The position numbers and the translations under genes are program-made. A stretch of DNA of 64,000 nucleotides from Methylobacterium phyllostachyos (lineage in GTDB: Bacteria; Pseudomonadota; Alphaproteobacteria; Rhizobiales; Beijerinckiaceae), in NCBI RefSeq assembly GCF_900103445.1, contig NZ_FNHS01000002.1, forward strand, positions 434,001-498,000, given 5' to 3'. The notes under the pieces were generated by a model. That model was not told the origin of the DNA. It ran no database searches and worked only from the letters and a program-made list of their open reading frames with translations. Each line of letters begins with the position of its first letter. The first letter of the stretch is position 1. Of the stretch, positions 26,751 through 34,132 are shown piece by piece.

Positions 26751-28030
26751 GTTCCTTCGAACACTGTGCCGGCGTCCTCGACGGGTACCTGGAAAAGCCG
26801 GGCTCGTCGTTCGTGTTGGCACGGGACCAGGTCCGCGAGGCGGAGGCGCCGTTCCGCGTGCTGCTCGTCTCCCCGCCGGGATACGGCACCGGCGATGACG
26901 TGGTCCACGATGTGATGCGCCTGCTGGCGCGATACGGGATCGACCCGGCCTTCGAGCATGGCGCGCGCCAGGGCGGGACCCTGCTGCCGGAATACGACGA
27001 CGCCGAGATCCTCGTGATCTTCGCACTCGACGGCGAGACCCGCGCGCTCTGTCTCGCGATGGCCTCGAAGCCCGTCCCTGACCGCGCGGTCGTGGCATGC
27101 GTGCCCGCCGGACCCGAGGACGAGTACCTGCGACGGCTGCTGGCGCAGGAACACAAGGCTGGCCTGGTCAGCCTCCCGGCATCGGGCGGCGGCGAACGCG
27201 TCCCGGACCGCACCGGCATCCACGTCGTCCGTGCATGCGCCAACGCCCTGGTCGCCTGGAACTCGGCCCGCATCAGGCGGCTCAACCCTGACGAGACCGT
27301 CGTGCTGATGCTCCATGGGATCCGGACGCGGGCCCAGTGGATGTCGCATGTGAAGCCGGCAATCGAACAGGCGGGCCTGATACCGGTGCCGACGAACTAC
27401 GGCATGATGAACCTCCTCCCGTTCGCGCTGCGGTTCCGGGATCGCGAGCGGAATGCCATCGAGGCCATCCGGAGGCAGATCCGGCGGGCCCGGGACAGGT
27501 ACGGGCATGCCTCGTTCGCGGTGCTCGCGCACAGCTACGGCTCGTACGTCGTCGGCCGGCTCCTGGCCGAAGGGGAGACGTTCGACCGCGTGATCCTGTG
27601 CGGCTCGATCCTTCCCTCCGAGTATGACTTCGCCGCCGGCGGACCTCCCGTGCTGAACGACGTCGGGTCGCTGGATGTCTGGCCCGTCCTGGCCTCGAAG
27701 GTGTCCCCCGCCTACGGCCACTCCGGCAGCTTCGGCTTCCACTCCGGCGTCACGGTCGAGGACCGTTTCCATCCGGGAACCGACCACGGCCAGTTCCTGA
27801 CACGGGAATTCGCCGAGCGGTTCTGGGTGCCATTCCTGGCCGACGAGAAGGTGGAGCGAGCGTCGGACGGGTGCTGCCCGTCCAGGCGGCAAAGCCTGCT
27901 CGACTGGCTGCCCCATGTCTGGTCGCGCACCGGGAAGGTGGTCTATCCCCTTATCGCCGTCCTGACGCTCGGCATTCTCGGTTCCGTGTCGTTCCTCGCC
28001 TGGCGCCTGTTTTGGGCGTGGTGGCAATGA
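26747..28030 (+). CDS. membrane-anchored alpha/beta hydrolase with N-terminal Rossmann-like domain
   Basis: A 427-residue protein with three parts. Residues about 33-170 form a Rossmann-like alpha/beta domain (FRVLLVSPPGYGTGDDVVHDV, then DAEILVIFAL and RAVVACVPAG). Residues about 183-365 are an alpha/beta hydrolase: MLHG (His190-Gly191) at the oxyanion site, nucleophile Ser263 in AHSYGS, and a probable catalytic His347 in TDHGQFL. A single membrane helix (about 398-422) ends the protein, so the enzyme faces the cytoplasm on the inner membrane. This layout recalls lipase-type effectors of anti-phage systems, which is inference. ATG at 26747 overlaps the previous stop (ATGA). Confidence 0.8.
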   Translation: MSSFEHCAGVLDGYLEKPGSSFVLARDQVREAEAPFRVLLVSPPGYGTGDDVVHDVMRLLARYGIDPAFEHGARQGGTLLPEYDDAEILVIFALDGETRALCLAMASKPVPDRAVVACVPAGPEDEYLRRLLAQEHKAGLVSLPASGGGERVPDRTGIHVVRACANALVAWNSARIRRLNPDETVVLMLHGIRTRAQWMSHVKPAIEQAGLIPVPTNYGMMNLLPFALRFRDRERNAIEAIRRQIRRARDRYGHASFAVLAHSYGSYVVGRLLAEGETFDRVILCGSILPSEYDFAAGGPPVLNDVGSLDVWPVLASKVSPAYGHSGSFGFHSGVTVEDRFHPGTDHGQFLTREFAERFWVPFLADEKVERASDGCCPSRRQSLLDWLPHVWSRTGKVVYPLIAVLTLGILGSVSFLAWRLFWAWWQ

Positions 28031-28866
28031 GGATCGTCACCTGGAACGTGAACGGCCTCCGGGCGACCGTACGGCAGGACTTCGAGGCTTGGCTGGCCCA
28101 GGCCGGCAACGACGTCGTCTGCCTGCAGGAGGTCAAGGTCCACGAGGACCTGCTGACGACCAACTGGTTCGCGGGATACGTCGCGCACTGGAACGGCGCC
28201 GAACGGAGCGGATACAGCGGCGTGGCGACCCTGGTCCGGGAGGGCATCCCGGTCCGCGGCGTGACGCGCGGCATCGGGCACGCCTCCGACGCGGAGGGGC
28301 GTGTCCTGACGCTCGACCTCGACGCCTTCACCCTGGTGAACGTCTACGCGCCCCACAGCCACCGCATGCTGACGCGCGTGGCGGAGAAGCAGGCCTTCAT
28401 AGAGGCCTTCGACGCGTACGTCGCCGGGTTGCGGTCCCGCGGCCGCCCCCTCGTCCTCGTCGGCGACTTCAACGTCGCCCACACCGAGGCCGACCTCGCC
28501 AATCCCCGTGCCAACCGCAAGAACGCCGGGTTCCTCCCGGAGGAACGGGCCTGGGTCGACCGCCTGCTCGCATCCGGCTTCGTCGACGCCTTCAGGCGGT
28601 TCGAGCCCGCCGGTGGCCACTACACGTGGTGGAGCATGCGCCCGACGGTCAGGGAGCGGAACGTCGGGTGGCGACTGGACTACGCCTTCGTCGACCCGGC
28701 GTTGCTTGGCAATCTCGTCGCCTGCCGACACCTGACCGGCCGGACGGGGTCGGACCACTGCCCGGTCGAGGTCGAGTTCGCGGCGGAAGCGACGGACGGG
28801 CACCGCGGGTTGATGGCATCGTCATCGGCCCTTCCGGACCATGATCCGCGACCCCGCGCTCCTTGA
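28027..28866 (+). CDS. xthA: exodeoxyribonuclease III family AP endonuclease
   Basis: A 279-residue member of the ExoIII/XthA family with all main motifs: WNVNGLRA at the start, LQEVKV (metal-binding Glu), VNVYAPHS, GDFNVAHTEADL, LDYAFVD and the closing GSDHCPVEVEF. The last 22 residues are a low-complexity tail. ExoIII removes nucleotides 3'-5' from duplex DNA and cuts abasic sites. Its ATG overlaps the hydrolase stop by 4 bases, so here it is co-translated with a radical SAM and hydrolase unit rather than standing alone as is common for the housekeeping gene. It may be a dedicated copy. Confidence 0.92.
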   Translation: MRIVTWNVNGLRATVRQDFEAWLAQAGNDVVCLQEVKVHEDLLTTNWFAGYVAHWNGAERSGYSGVATLVREGIPVRGVTRGIGHASDAEGRVLTLDLDAFTLVNVYAPHSHRMLTRVAEKQAFIEAFDAYVAGLRSRGRPLVLVGDFNVAHTEADLANPRANRKNAGFLPEERAWVDRLLASGFVDAFRRFEPAGGHYTWWSMRPTVRERNVGWRLDYAFVDPALLGNLVACRHLTGRTGSDHCPVEVEFAAEATDGHRGLMASSSALPDHDPRPRAP

Positions 28867-28966
28867 CATTCGCCGGCCTGGGCTTAATTATCCTCCCGAG
28901 GCCGCAAGCCTCTTAGGCTCACCGCATGGGGGCCGCGAGCAACCGGGCATCGCCCGGTTTTTTCGT
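28863..28966 (+). ncRNA. candidate small RNA with own promoter and terminator
   Basis: A near-consensus -35 box TTGACA (28863-28868) is followed after 16-17 bases by an AT-rich -10 region (TAATTAT, 28885-28891). The predicted transcript from about 28898 starts with a GAGGC/GCCTC hairpin and ends at a strong intrinsic terminator at 28941-28963, giving an RNA of about 65 bases. There is no convincing ORF inside. The signals could instead simply end the operon. Confidence 0.4.
28941..28963 (+). terminator. intrinsic terminator after the xthA operon
   Basis: A 7-bp stem (AACCGGG pairing with CCCGGTT) with a 5-base loop, ending in six Ts and then a further T-rich run. It lies between the convergent xthA and DUF3800 genes and points in the plus direction. 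Confidence 0.8.
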
Positions 28967-28968
28967 TT

Positions 28969-29766
28969 TTAGTCGAAGCAATAGTATTTCACGCCGAGCT
29001 TCGCCCCCTCGCCGGGGAACGCGAAATCGGCGATCCGGGCCCGGTCCCGGACGTGCCGGTACAGGTCGAACTTCTTGTCGTACCCGGCCCTCGCCATCGC
29101 GTAGACGTAACTGTCGGCGAGCTGGAGCAGCGGGAACGCCTTCGGCTTGTACTGGATGCGCCCCAGGATGGAGGCGAATTCCTCCTTGGGCATCGGTTCG
29201 TACTTGCCGCTGTTCGCCTTGTCGAAGGCGAGGCCGTTCTCCTTCAGGTTGTCGAAGTAGCCCACGACCGTCTTGTTGAAGCTCGGGTCGGCCTCGAACA
29301 CGACGTGCAGCTTCCGGTCCTCCCTCTTCGCGATCTTCGGCGCCCGCTCCACCGTGATGTCGAACGCGCTCCGGCACAGCAGCCAGCGGTCGTTGCCGTG
29401 CTTCGCCAGGTAGCCGCGGGCGAGGTAGCGCGGGCGGTCGATGACGCACGCGAGCCCGATGACCGGGGCGCCGACGAGGACGCCCTTCCAGTCGGTCCAG
29501 AACGCGTCGCGCTCCTCCTGGGTGCGGCGTTCAAGCCAGGCGAAATGGCCCTTCTCGGCGCGCATGTCCGTCAGGTGGGCGGGCCCCCTCAGGCGCCACC
29601 GCTCGGCGAAGCCATCGACGAGCCCCCGGGCTTCGTCGTTGTCCTCGCCACGGACCATGATGCCGCCGAACGCGAACCAGTCGCGCCCCTCGCGCCCGGC
29701 ATCGGGACGCTTGTCCGGATGCCGGTTGCCGGTCTCGTCGAGGTACAGGGTGAAGGGACGGTTCAT
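28969..29766 (-). CDS. DUF3800 protein
   Basis: A 265-residue protein with the DUF3800 hallmark at the N-terminus (LYLDETGN), FAFGGIMV, a central acidic VVFEADPSFNK stretch and a C-terminal LLQLADSYVYAMARA. The family has an RNase H-like fold with probable metal-binding acidic residues and occurs often on mobile elements and in defence regions; the biochemical role is not settled. ATG at 29766. It converges on the four-gene operon and is separated from it by the terminator at 28941. Confidence 0.82.
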   Translation of the reverse strand: MNRPFTLYLDETGNRHPDKRPDAGREGRDWFAFGGIMVRGEDNDEARGLVDGFAERWRLRGPAHLTDMRAEKGHFAWLERRTQEERDAFWTDWKGVLVGAPVIGLACVIDRPRYLARGYLAKHGNDRWLLCRSAFDITVERAPKIAKREDRKLHVVFEADPSFNKTVVGYFDNLKENGLAFDKANSGKYEPMPKEEFASILGRIQYKPKAFPLLQLADSYVYAMARAGYDKKFDLYRHVRDRARIADFAFPGEGAKLGVKYYCFD

Positions 29767-30151
29767 GCCCAGGGAATGCCGCGCGATTTGGCCATTGCCA
29801 AGTCGTTCGGGGGCTTCTGGCGGTGACGGGTCGCCCCGAATGCTGTCGCGAAGCCCCGCGCATCCTCAGGGACTATTCGAATGCTCGACGCCTGCCGGAG
29901 GGGGGATGACACCCTCATCGGCTTGAGTGCGCTGGGATCCTGAGTGGGACATTTACCTGCCGGCATCCGACTTTGGCGGTGGACAAGGCCATCACCGCCC
30001 GCGTCCACCGGTTGCCCGTCGCTCACGTCCAGGCGATCCACGTGCCTTCTTCAGGAAACCTCCCATCATGAAACGCGCGGCCCTGCACCCGTCCGATTGA
30101 TTCCGGAGTGCCCCGCCGCGTGCCGAGCCTCCGCATCCCCGCGAGGCCACC
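29767..30151. other. intergenic region, possible mobile-element scar
   Basis: About 385 bases between two divergent genes. It should hold both promoters. The stretch 29941-30060 translates, allowing one frameshift, into a plausible protein-like segment (WDIYLPASDFGG followed by KAITARVHRLPVAHV), which may be a decayed remnant. No intact gene is supported. Confidence 0.35.
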
Positions 30152-31033
30152 ATGCCACCCCACGTCGATCCCCCGAGACCTTATTCGCCGTCCAGGCTCT
30201 GGATTTTCAGCGACCTCCATCAGGAATGGCCCGAGAACGCCTGGGATCCTGCCGCCCACGCCCCTGCCGGGGGCTTCGACGTGGTCGCGGTCGCCGGCGA
30301 CGTCCACATGCCCCTGACCCGCGCCCTCGACTGGCTGGGCGAGCGCATGCCCGGCGTGCCGGTCGTCTACGTGCCGGGGAACCACGATTACTGGTGGGAC
30401 CGGGGCGAGGACCGCTACACGATCCATGACCAGTTTGAACGCGGGCGGGAACGGGCGGCCGCACTCGGCATCCACCTGCTGCTCGATGATGTCGTGGTGA
30501 TCGGCGGCACGCGCTACCTCGGCGGGACCCTATGGACGGACTTTCGGTTGGGCTCGCACGGGCTCACGCAAGCCTTCCGGACCGCCCAGGGCCGCGACGG
30601 CATGGTGGACTACCGGCGCATCAGGACGGGGCCCCGCTCCCGGAACAGGATCGAGCCGGGCGAAGTGCTGGCGATGCACCGGGCCACGCGGGCCTTCATC
30701 GAGGGCGAGCTGGCCCGGCACCACGCTGGCCCGACCGTGGTCGTGACCCATCACGCCCCGCACCCGGTCAGCCTGCCAGACCCTCACGTCGACCTAGCGT
30801 GGTGCTACGCGTCGGACCTGACGGACATGATCATGGAGCGCGGACCAGACCTATGGATCCATGGCCATGTGCATCGTGCAGTCGAATATCAGGTCGGTCG
30901 GATACGGGTACGGTTGAGGGCGCGCATCATCTCGTACTCGGCCTGCACGCCCTTCGCCGGCTCCAACTTCCCGTCGGTCAGGGTGACCGCCAGTGCGCCG
31001 TGGCCGCCTCGCTGGACCACAGCGTCCAGATGA
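30152..31033 (+). CDS. metallophosphoesterase with altered C-terminus
   Basis: A 293-residue calcineurin-like phosphoesterase. Metal-ligand motifs are in order: FSDLH (residues about 20-24), VAGDVH, PGNHDY, THHAPHP and WIHGHVH. Relatives normally continue with a CNPxGY-type segment and end soon after; here similarity stops near residue 253 (VEYQVGRIRV) and the remaining 40 residues look non-native. This suggests a rearrangement or frameshift near base 30911. The active site is complete, so some activity may remain. The real substrate is unknown. Confidence 0.75.
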   Translation: MPPHVDPPRPYSPSRLWIFSDLHQEWPENAWDPAAHAPAGGFDVVAVAGDVHMPLTRALDWLGERMPGVPVVYVPGNHDYWWDRGEDRYTIHDQFERGRERAAALGIHLLLDDVVVIGGTRYLGGTLWTDFRLGSHGLTQAFRTAQGRDGMVDYRRIRTGPRSRNRIEPGEVLAMHRATRAFIEGELARHHAGPTVVVTHHAPHPVSLPDPHVDLAWCYASDLTDMIMERGPDLWIHGHVHRAVEYQVGRIRVRLRARIISYSACTPFAGSNFPSVRVTASAPWPPRWTTASR

Positions 31034-31086
31034 TCCTGGTGCCGGCCGGGAAGCGGGCCGTCGTCAGCTTCGAACCGGCGTAGCCC

Positions 31087-31467
31087 TCAGAACGGGCAAG
31101 CGACGCCCGGGGCCAACCTGCCGTGCAGCTGCCGGAGCGCCTCGGCGCGCGACATGCCGAGGTGCTCCAACTTGTCGCGGGCGACCCGCAAGACGTCCTT
31201 GATCGTGAAGCTCGGCTCCTCGGCCGTCCCGGTCCGCTTCGAGACTTGCTCGGCGATGTAGCCAGCCGTGACCAGAGCATCGACGATGGCCGCGTCCCGG
31301 GCGGCCTGCCGGCGCACGGCCGCCTCCTCCTCGGCCCGGCGGGCCCGCCAGTCCGCCGTGCGGGCGGCGGCTTCCCGCGCGGCGCGGCGACGCCTCTGCT
31401 GGGGCGTCTCAGGAGCGAGGTCGACCTCGACGTCGGTCTCCTCGGCGGTGGGGATTGGCATGCGCAT
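31087..31467 (-). CDS. small helical protein at left side of the element
   Basis: A 126-residue protein with an acidic N-terminus, a long Arg/Ala/Glu-rich helix (about residues 20-65) and a compact C-terminal part (FTIKDVLRVARDKLEHLGMSRAEALRQLHG) that could form a small helical domain. ATG at 31467 is chosen over the one at 31497 because a strong GAGGAGA site lies 6 bases upstream. No family is recognised. Confidence 0.6.
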   Translation of the reverse strand: MRMPIPTAEETDVEVDLAPETPQQRRRRAAREAAARTADWRARRAEEEAAVRRQAARDAAIVDALVTAGYIAEQVSKRTGTAEEPSFTIKDVLRVARDKLEHLGMSRAEALRQLHGRLAPGVACPF

Positions 31468-31851
31468 CAGGGTCTCCTCGCTGGCCGCGGCGGCCATGAG
31501 GAGAGAATGCCATATACGTATGCATACGAGACTATACGTATGGGGCTCGATCCCGCGTTGCAGAGGGTAGGAGTAATGGGGGGAGAACTCGTCGGGCAGA
31601 AATCCACTCGACTATACGTGCGCACCAGACATCCAGGCAGGTAACGCGATCTAGGGGTATGTTGGGGGCGGTTTATTGATGGTGGGCGCAAATAGGCTGA
31701 CGTGCGCCCTATTCGGGCGCACAGGGAAAGGCACAAGGGGGCCAGGAAAGCTTTAACCGCTTTTTGTGGACGGCCCGGACGGATTCTTGACGGCCGACTC
31801 CGCCCAGGCCCATCTTTTGGGTGCGAGATCAGCCCCGCCCGGAGAGATGCC
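31468..31851. promoter_or_regulatory. regulatory region with TATACGTATG repeats
   Basis: About 380 bases between divergent small genes. It is more AT-rich than its surroundings. TATACGTATG occurs at 31513-31522 and 31533-31542, and a related ACTATACGTG at 31611-31620. A perfect 12-base palindrome CGTATGCATACG lies at 31517-31528. A GGGCGCA/TGCGCCC inverted pair lies near 31684-31725. These look like operator sites for a regulator of the element; the factor is unknown. Confidence 0.5.
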
Positions 31852-32145
31852 ATGACCGCCGTCACTGCCCACGTCATGGCCGATGTTGCCGGCCGCGGTG
31901 CGCTGGCCTTCTCCGTCATGCACGCCGCAGTCGACGGTGTCGTCACCGCGATCGCCGACCAGCGCGCCGACGACCGCGATGCCGTCACGCAGCTCGTCGC
32001 GGAGCTCGGCCGGACCCGGCGCGCGGCCGCCGCGGCGCAGGCTGAGAACGCCCGCCTCGCCGCGGAGAACGCGGCCCTGCATGCCGCCCTCGCTCGCAGC
32101 CGGGCCGCCCTCCGCGGGTATGCCGCCGCGCTCCAGGTCGCCTGA
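31852..32145 (+). CDS. small coiled-coil protein
   Basis: A 97-residue Ala-rich protein. The second half (RTRRAAAAAQAENARLAAENAALHAALA) is a clear coiled coil with heptad Leu/Ala spacing. GGAGAG precedes the ATG at 31852, and a hairpin follows the stop. No domain is recognised; small coiled-coil proteins of this type are common among early phage or satellite genes. Confidence 0.6.
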   Translation: MTAVTAHVMADVAGRGALAFSVMHAAVDGVVTAIADQRADDRDAVTQLVAELGRTRRAAAAAQAENARLAAENAALHAALARSRAALRGYAAALQVA

Positions 32146-32154
32146 AACGACGAA

Positions 32155-32180
32155 GGCCGCCCCGGTTTCCCGGGACGGCC
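32155..32180 (+). terminator. terminator-like hairpin after the coiled-coil gene
   Basis: A GC-rich imperfect stem (GGCCGCCCCGG pairing with CCGGGACGGCC) around a TTT loop, followed by TCTCTC. The U-tract is weak. It lies 10 bases after the stop at 32145 and before the convergent gene ending at 32202, so it could serve both. Confidence 0.5.
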
Positions 32181-32201
32181 TCTCTCGGTAGCGCGGTCCG
32201 C

Positions 32202-32672
32202 TCAGGCGAGGCGGGCGAAGGCCGCGAACGTCTCATCGTCCCTCTGCCGCGCCGGCCCCAGCTTCCGCAGCAGCGCGAGGCCAGTCTCCTCCAGCGAGCG
32301 GTCGAGCCCGGCCGGGGCGGCCGCCGCCGCGGCGACCTCCGCCTTGAAGCGAGCCTCGATCTCGTGCGGGCGCATGTTGGCGGTCTTCAGGACCTGCTCC
32401 TTCGACTGCCGGGACAGCCACGCCGCGGCGTCGGCCGGCAGCGGCGGGCGGGCGGGCCGGTCGCGGTCGTAGCCTTCGACGCGGTCCCAAGCATGCACCC
32501 TCAGCAACTGCCCGAGGTTCAGCTCGCGGGGCGCGGCCGCCCGGGCAGGCTCGTCCAAGGCGGCCCGGGCGACGTCCGCGGCCGTGACGCCACCGCTGAG
32601 CCCGAGCAGCCTGAGCGGCATGGTCACCGCCCCCATGAGCGCCCGCATGATCCGGGCGAGAAACCTCAACAT
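32202..32672 (-). CDS. hypothetical protein, element gene
   Basis: A 156-residue protein. The N-terminus (LRFLARIMRALMGAVTMPLRLLGLSG) is amphipathic or weakly hydrophobic; the middle holds LNLGQLLRVHAWDRVEGYDRDRP and the C-terminus is helical. AGGGGGA precedes the ATG at 32672. It is the last gene of a minus-strand group (33615 to 32202). No family is recognised. Confidence 0.55.
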   Translation of the reverse strand: MLRFLARIMRALMGAVTMPLRLLGLSGGVTAADVARAALDEPARAAAPRELNLGQLLRVHAWDRVEGYDRDRPARPPLPADAAAWLSRQSKEQVLKTANMRPHEIEARFKAEVAAAAAAPAGLDRSLEETGLALLRKLGPARQRDDETFAAFARLA

Positions 32673-32748
32673 GTCGTCCCCCTGTCCTGATGGGTGGCCC
32701 CGGGAGTGGGGCCGCCCGTGCGTGGAGTGTGCCTCGCGGGCGTGAAAG

Positions 32749-32940
32749 TCAGAGGGCGAGCGAGGGCGCGTCTTCTGCGATGGGGCGCCTCCGCCGGGTG
32801 GGGGCCGAGCCGAAGAGCAAGACGCACAGTGGATCAGGGAGCTGACGCCGGTGGCCATGCAGGATCCCGAGGGCGTGGGCGGCCTCGCCCTGATCCAGTG
32901 CGTCCATCTCGCTGAGCGTGTGCCCGGTCCACGTCGTCAC
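32749..32940 (-). CDS. small hypothetical protein
   Basis: A 63-residue protein starting at GTG 32940, six bases after the stop of the upstream gene. The first half (SEMDALDQGEAAHALGILHGHRRQLPDPL) looks coding. The spacing supports co-transcription with its neighbours. No function can be assigned. Confidence 0.45.
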   Translation of the reverse strand: MTTWTGHTLSEMDALDQGEAAHALGILHGHRRQLPDPLCVLLFGSAPTRRRRPIAEDAPSLAL

Positions 32941-32946
32941 CTGCGA

Positions 32947-33615
32947 TCAGCCTCGCCCGTTCTCGATTGCGGCCCAATCGCTGTCGAGCGCGCTGAGGAT
33001 CCGGCAGGCCGACAGAGCGGCCGCCCGGACGTCGGCGTCCTCCGCGCGGGCAAACCACGTCGCGGGCGGCGTCCGGCCGAGCCGCTCGGCCGCCCGTGCG
33101 ATGTTGCCCGTCGCGTTCGAGAGCAGCCGGTCAGCGCACTGCAGGCCGTGCCGCGTCCAGTCCGCTAGCGCGACGAGCTCGCGTGCCTCGGCGAGCTGGC
33201 GGCCCATCGCCCACGGGCGGTCAGCGATCATGGCGGCGAGCTCCGCGCGAATCGGGGCCGCCTTCGGGGCGACCTCGGCGACCTCGTCCGCAAGGCGTTC
33301 CTCGGCGGCACGGGCCTTCTCGGCTCGGGCGGCGGCCGCCTCGGTGATGGCGCGATCGGCCGCGTTGGCGAGGTCACAGAGGTGGATCGGGGCGCCGAGA
33401 TCCCACCAGCAGGCCGCCAGGTTGGGGCGGTCGTGGCCGCGGTCCGTCCAGCTGTAGCCGGAAGTCGTCATGATCTCCTTGGCGCCGCAGTAGGCATCCG
33501 AGAACGCGGTCGTAGGCTCATCGGCGAGCCACAGGTCGAGGTCGTGTCCGTAGCGCTTGTAGACGCCGGCGAGGCGCCACGTCGTCCCGAAGGCGATCGG
33601 CGGGCGGGCAGTCAT
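32947..33615 (-). CDS. hypothetical protein, first of minus-strand group
   Basis: A 222-residue protein with a defined N-terminal part (WRLAGVYKRYGHDLDLWLADEPTT), a Trp-rich stretch (YSWTDRGHDRPNLAACWWDLG) and a long Ala/Glu-rich helical centre (about residues 85-130). No catalytic motif or known family is seen. It is the first gene after the divergent regulatory region at 33616-33904 and is probably controlled there together with the two genes that follow. Confidence 0.6.
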   Translation of the reverse strand: MTARPPIAFGTTWRLAGVYKRYGHDLDLWLADEPTTAFSDAYCGAKEIMTTSGYSWTDRGHDRPNLAACWWDLGAPIHLCDLANAADRAITEAAAARAEKARAAEERLADEVAEVAPKAAPIRAELAAMIADRPWAMGRQLAEARELVALADWTRHGLQCADRLLSNATGNIARAAERLGRTPPATWFARAEDADVRAAALSACRILSALDSDWAAIENGRG

Positions 33616-33744
33616 GTGTATCTCGGAGAAACCGGGGTTGAGGGGCCAGCGTCCCCGCTGGCACGCTTATAAGTACACCCGAGTTTGCATGTCGCAAGTA
33701 GCGACCTCAGCAACCCCTAGTGCTCAGGAGGGTTAACGGGCCGA

Positions 33745-33774
33745 GTTATAATCTTTTCGCAAAAAGATTATAAC
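33745..33774. promoter_or_regulatory. 13-bp inverted repeat with two divergent TATAAT boxes
   Basis: A perfect inverted repeat GTTATAATCTTTT / AAAAGATTATAAC with a 4-base centre. Each arm contains TATAAT, one per strand, between the minus-strand group starting at 33615 and the plus-strand Cro-like gene. It is strikingly AT-rich for this genome. It may be overlapping divergent -10 elements, an operator, or a stem-loop. Confidence 0.55.
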
Positions 33775-33812
33775 GGCTCGATCGGAAACCGGCGGGTTTC
33801 CAATAATTCTTC

Positions 33813-33840
33813 TTGACGAATAGAGAGCCCTGCTTATCTT
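33813..33840 (+). promoter_or_regulatory. promoter for the Cro-like gene operon
   Basis: A -35 box TTGACG (33813-33818), 16-base spacer and -10 TATCTT (33835-33840), leading to a leader of about 58 bases before the GTG at 33905. The match is good for a sigma-70-type promoter; activity is inferred. Confidence 0.45.
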
Positions 33841-33904
33841 GCTCACAAGCGGCCCCGCTTAGGCGTGGGCGCCTCACCTGGGTTTTCAGGGTTCTCCCCC
33901 CCCC

Positions 33905-34132
33905 GTGTCTGATGATGTCCACGTCGAGGCGAGTGAGCCTCTGCGAGCGCTCGCGCTCGCCATCAAGGAGGCCGGTTCGATCCGGGCCCTCGCCACGAAA
34001 ATCGGCCTCTCCGAGCAGTACGTCGGTGACGTGCACGCCTGCCGCCGCCAGCCCGGGCCCGCGATCCTACTGGCCCTCGGGCTGGTGAAGGTCGTCACCT
34101 ACGCCCCCGCCACCTCGCAGGAGGCCCGCTGA
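33905..34132 (+). CDS. Cro/YdaS-like helix-turn-helix regulator
   Basis: A 75-residue DNA-binding protein with a helix-turn-helix (SIRALATKIGLSEQYVGDVHACRRQPGPAILLALGL), the form seen in phage Cro/YdaS-type repressors. It starts at GTG 33905, directly after a run of nine Cs and without a good ribosome site. Its stop overlaps the GcrA-like gene start (TGATG). It is divergent from the minus-strand group, matching the layout of a phage-type genetic switch. Confidence 0.75.
   Translation: MSDDVHVEASEPLRALALAIKEAGSIRALATKIGLSEQYVGDVHACRRQPGPAILLALGLVKVVTYAPATSQEAR

Noticed and set aside
29941..30060. A transposase fragment
   Set aside because: One frameshift is needed to read a protein-like stretch and no transposase motif or terminal repeats are visible.
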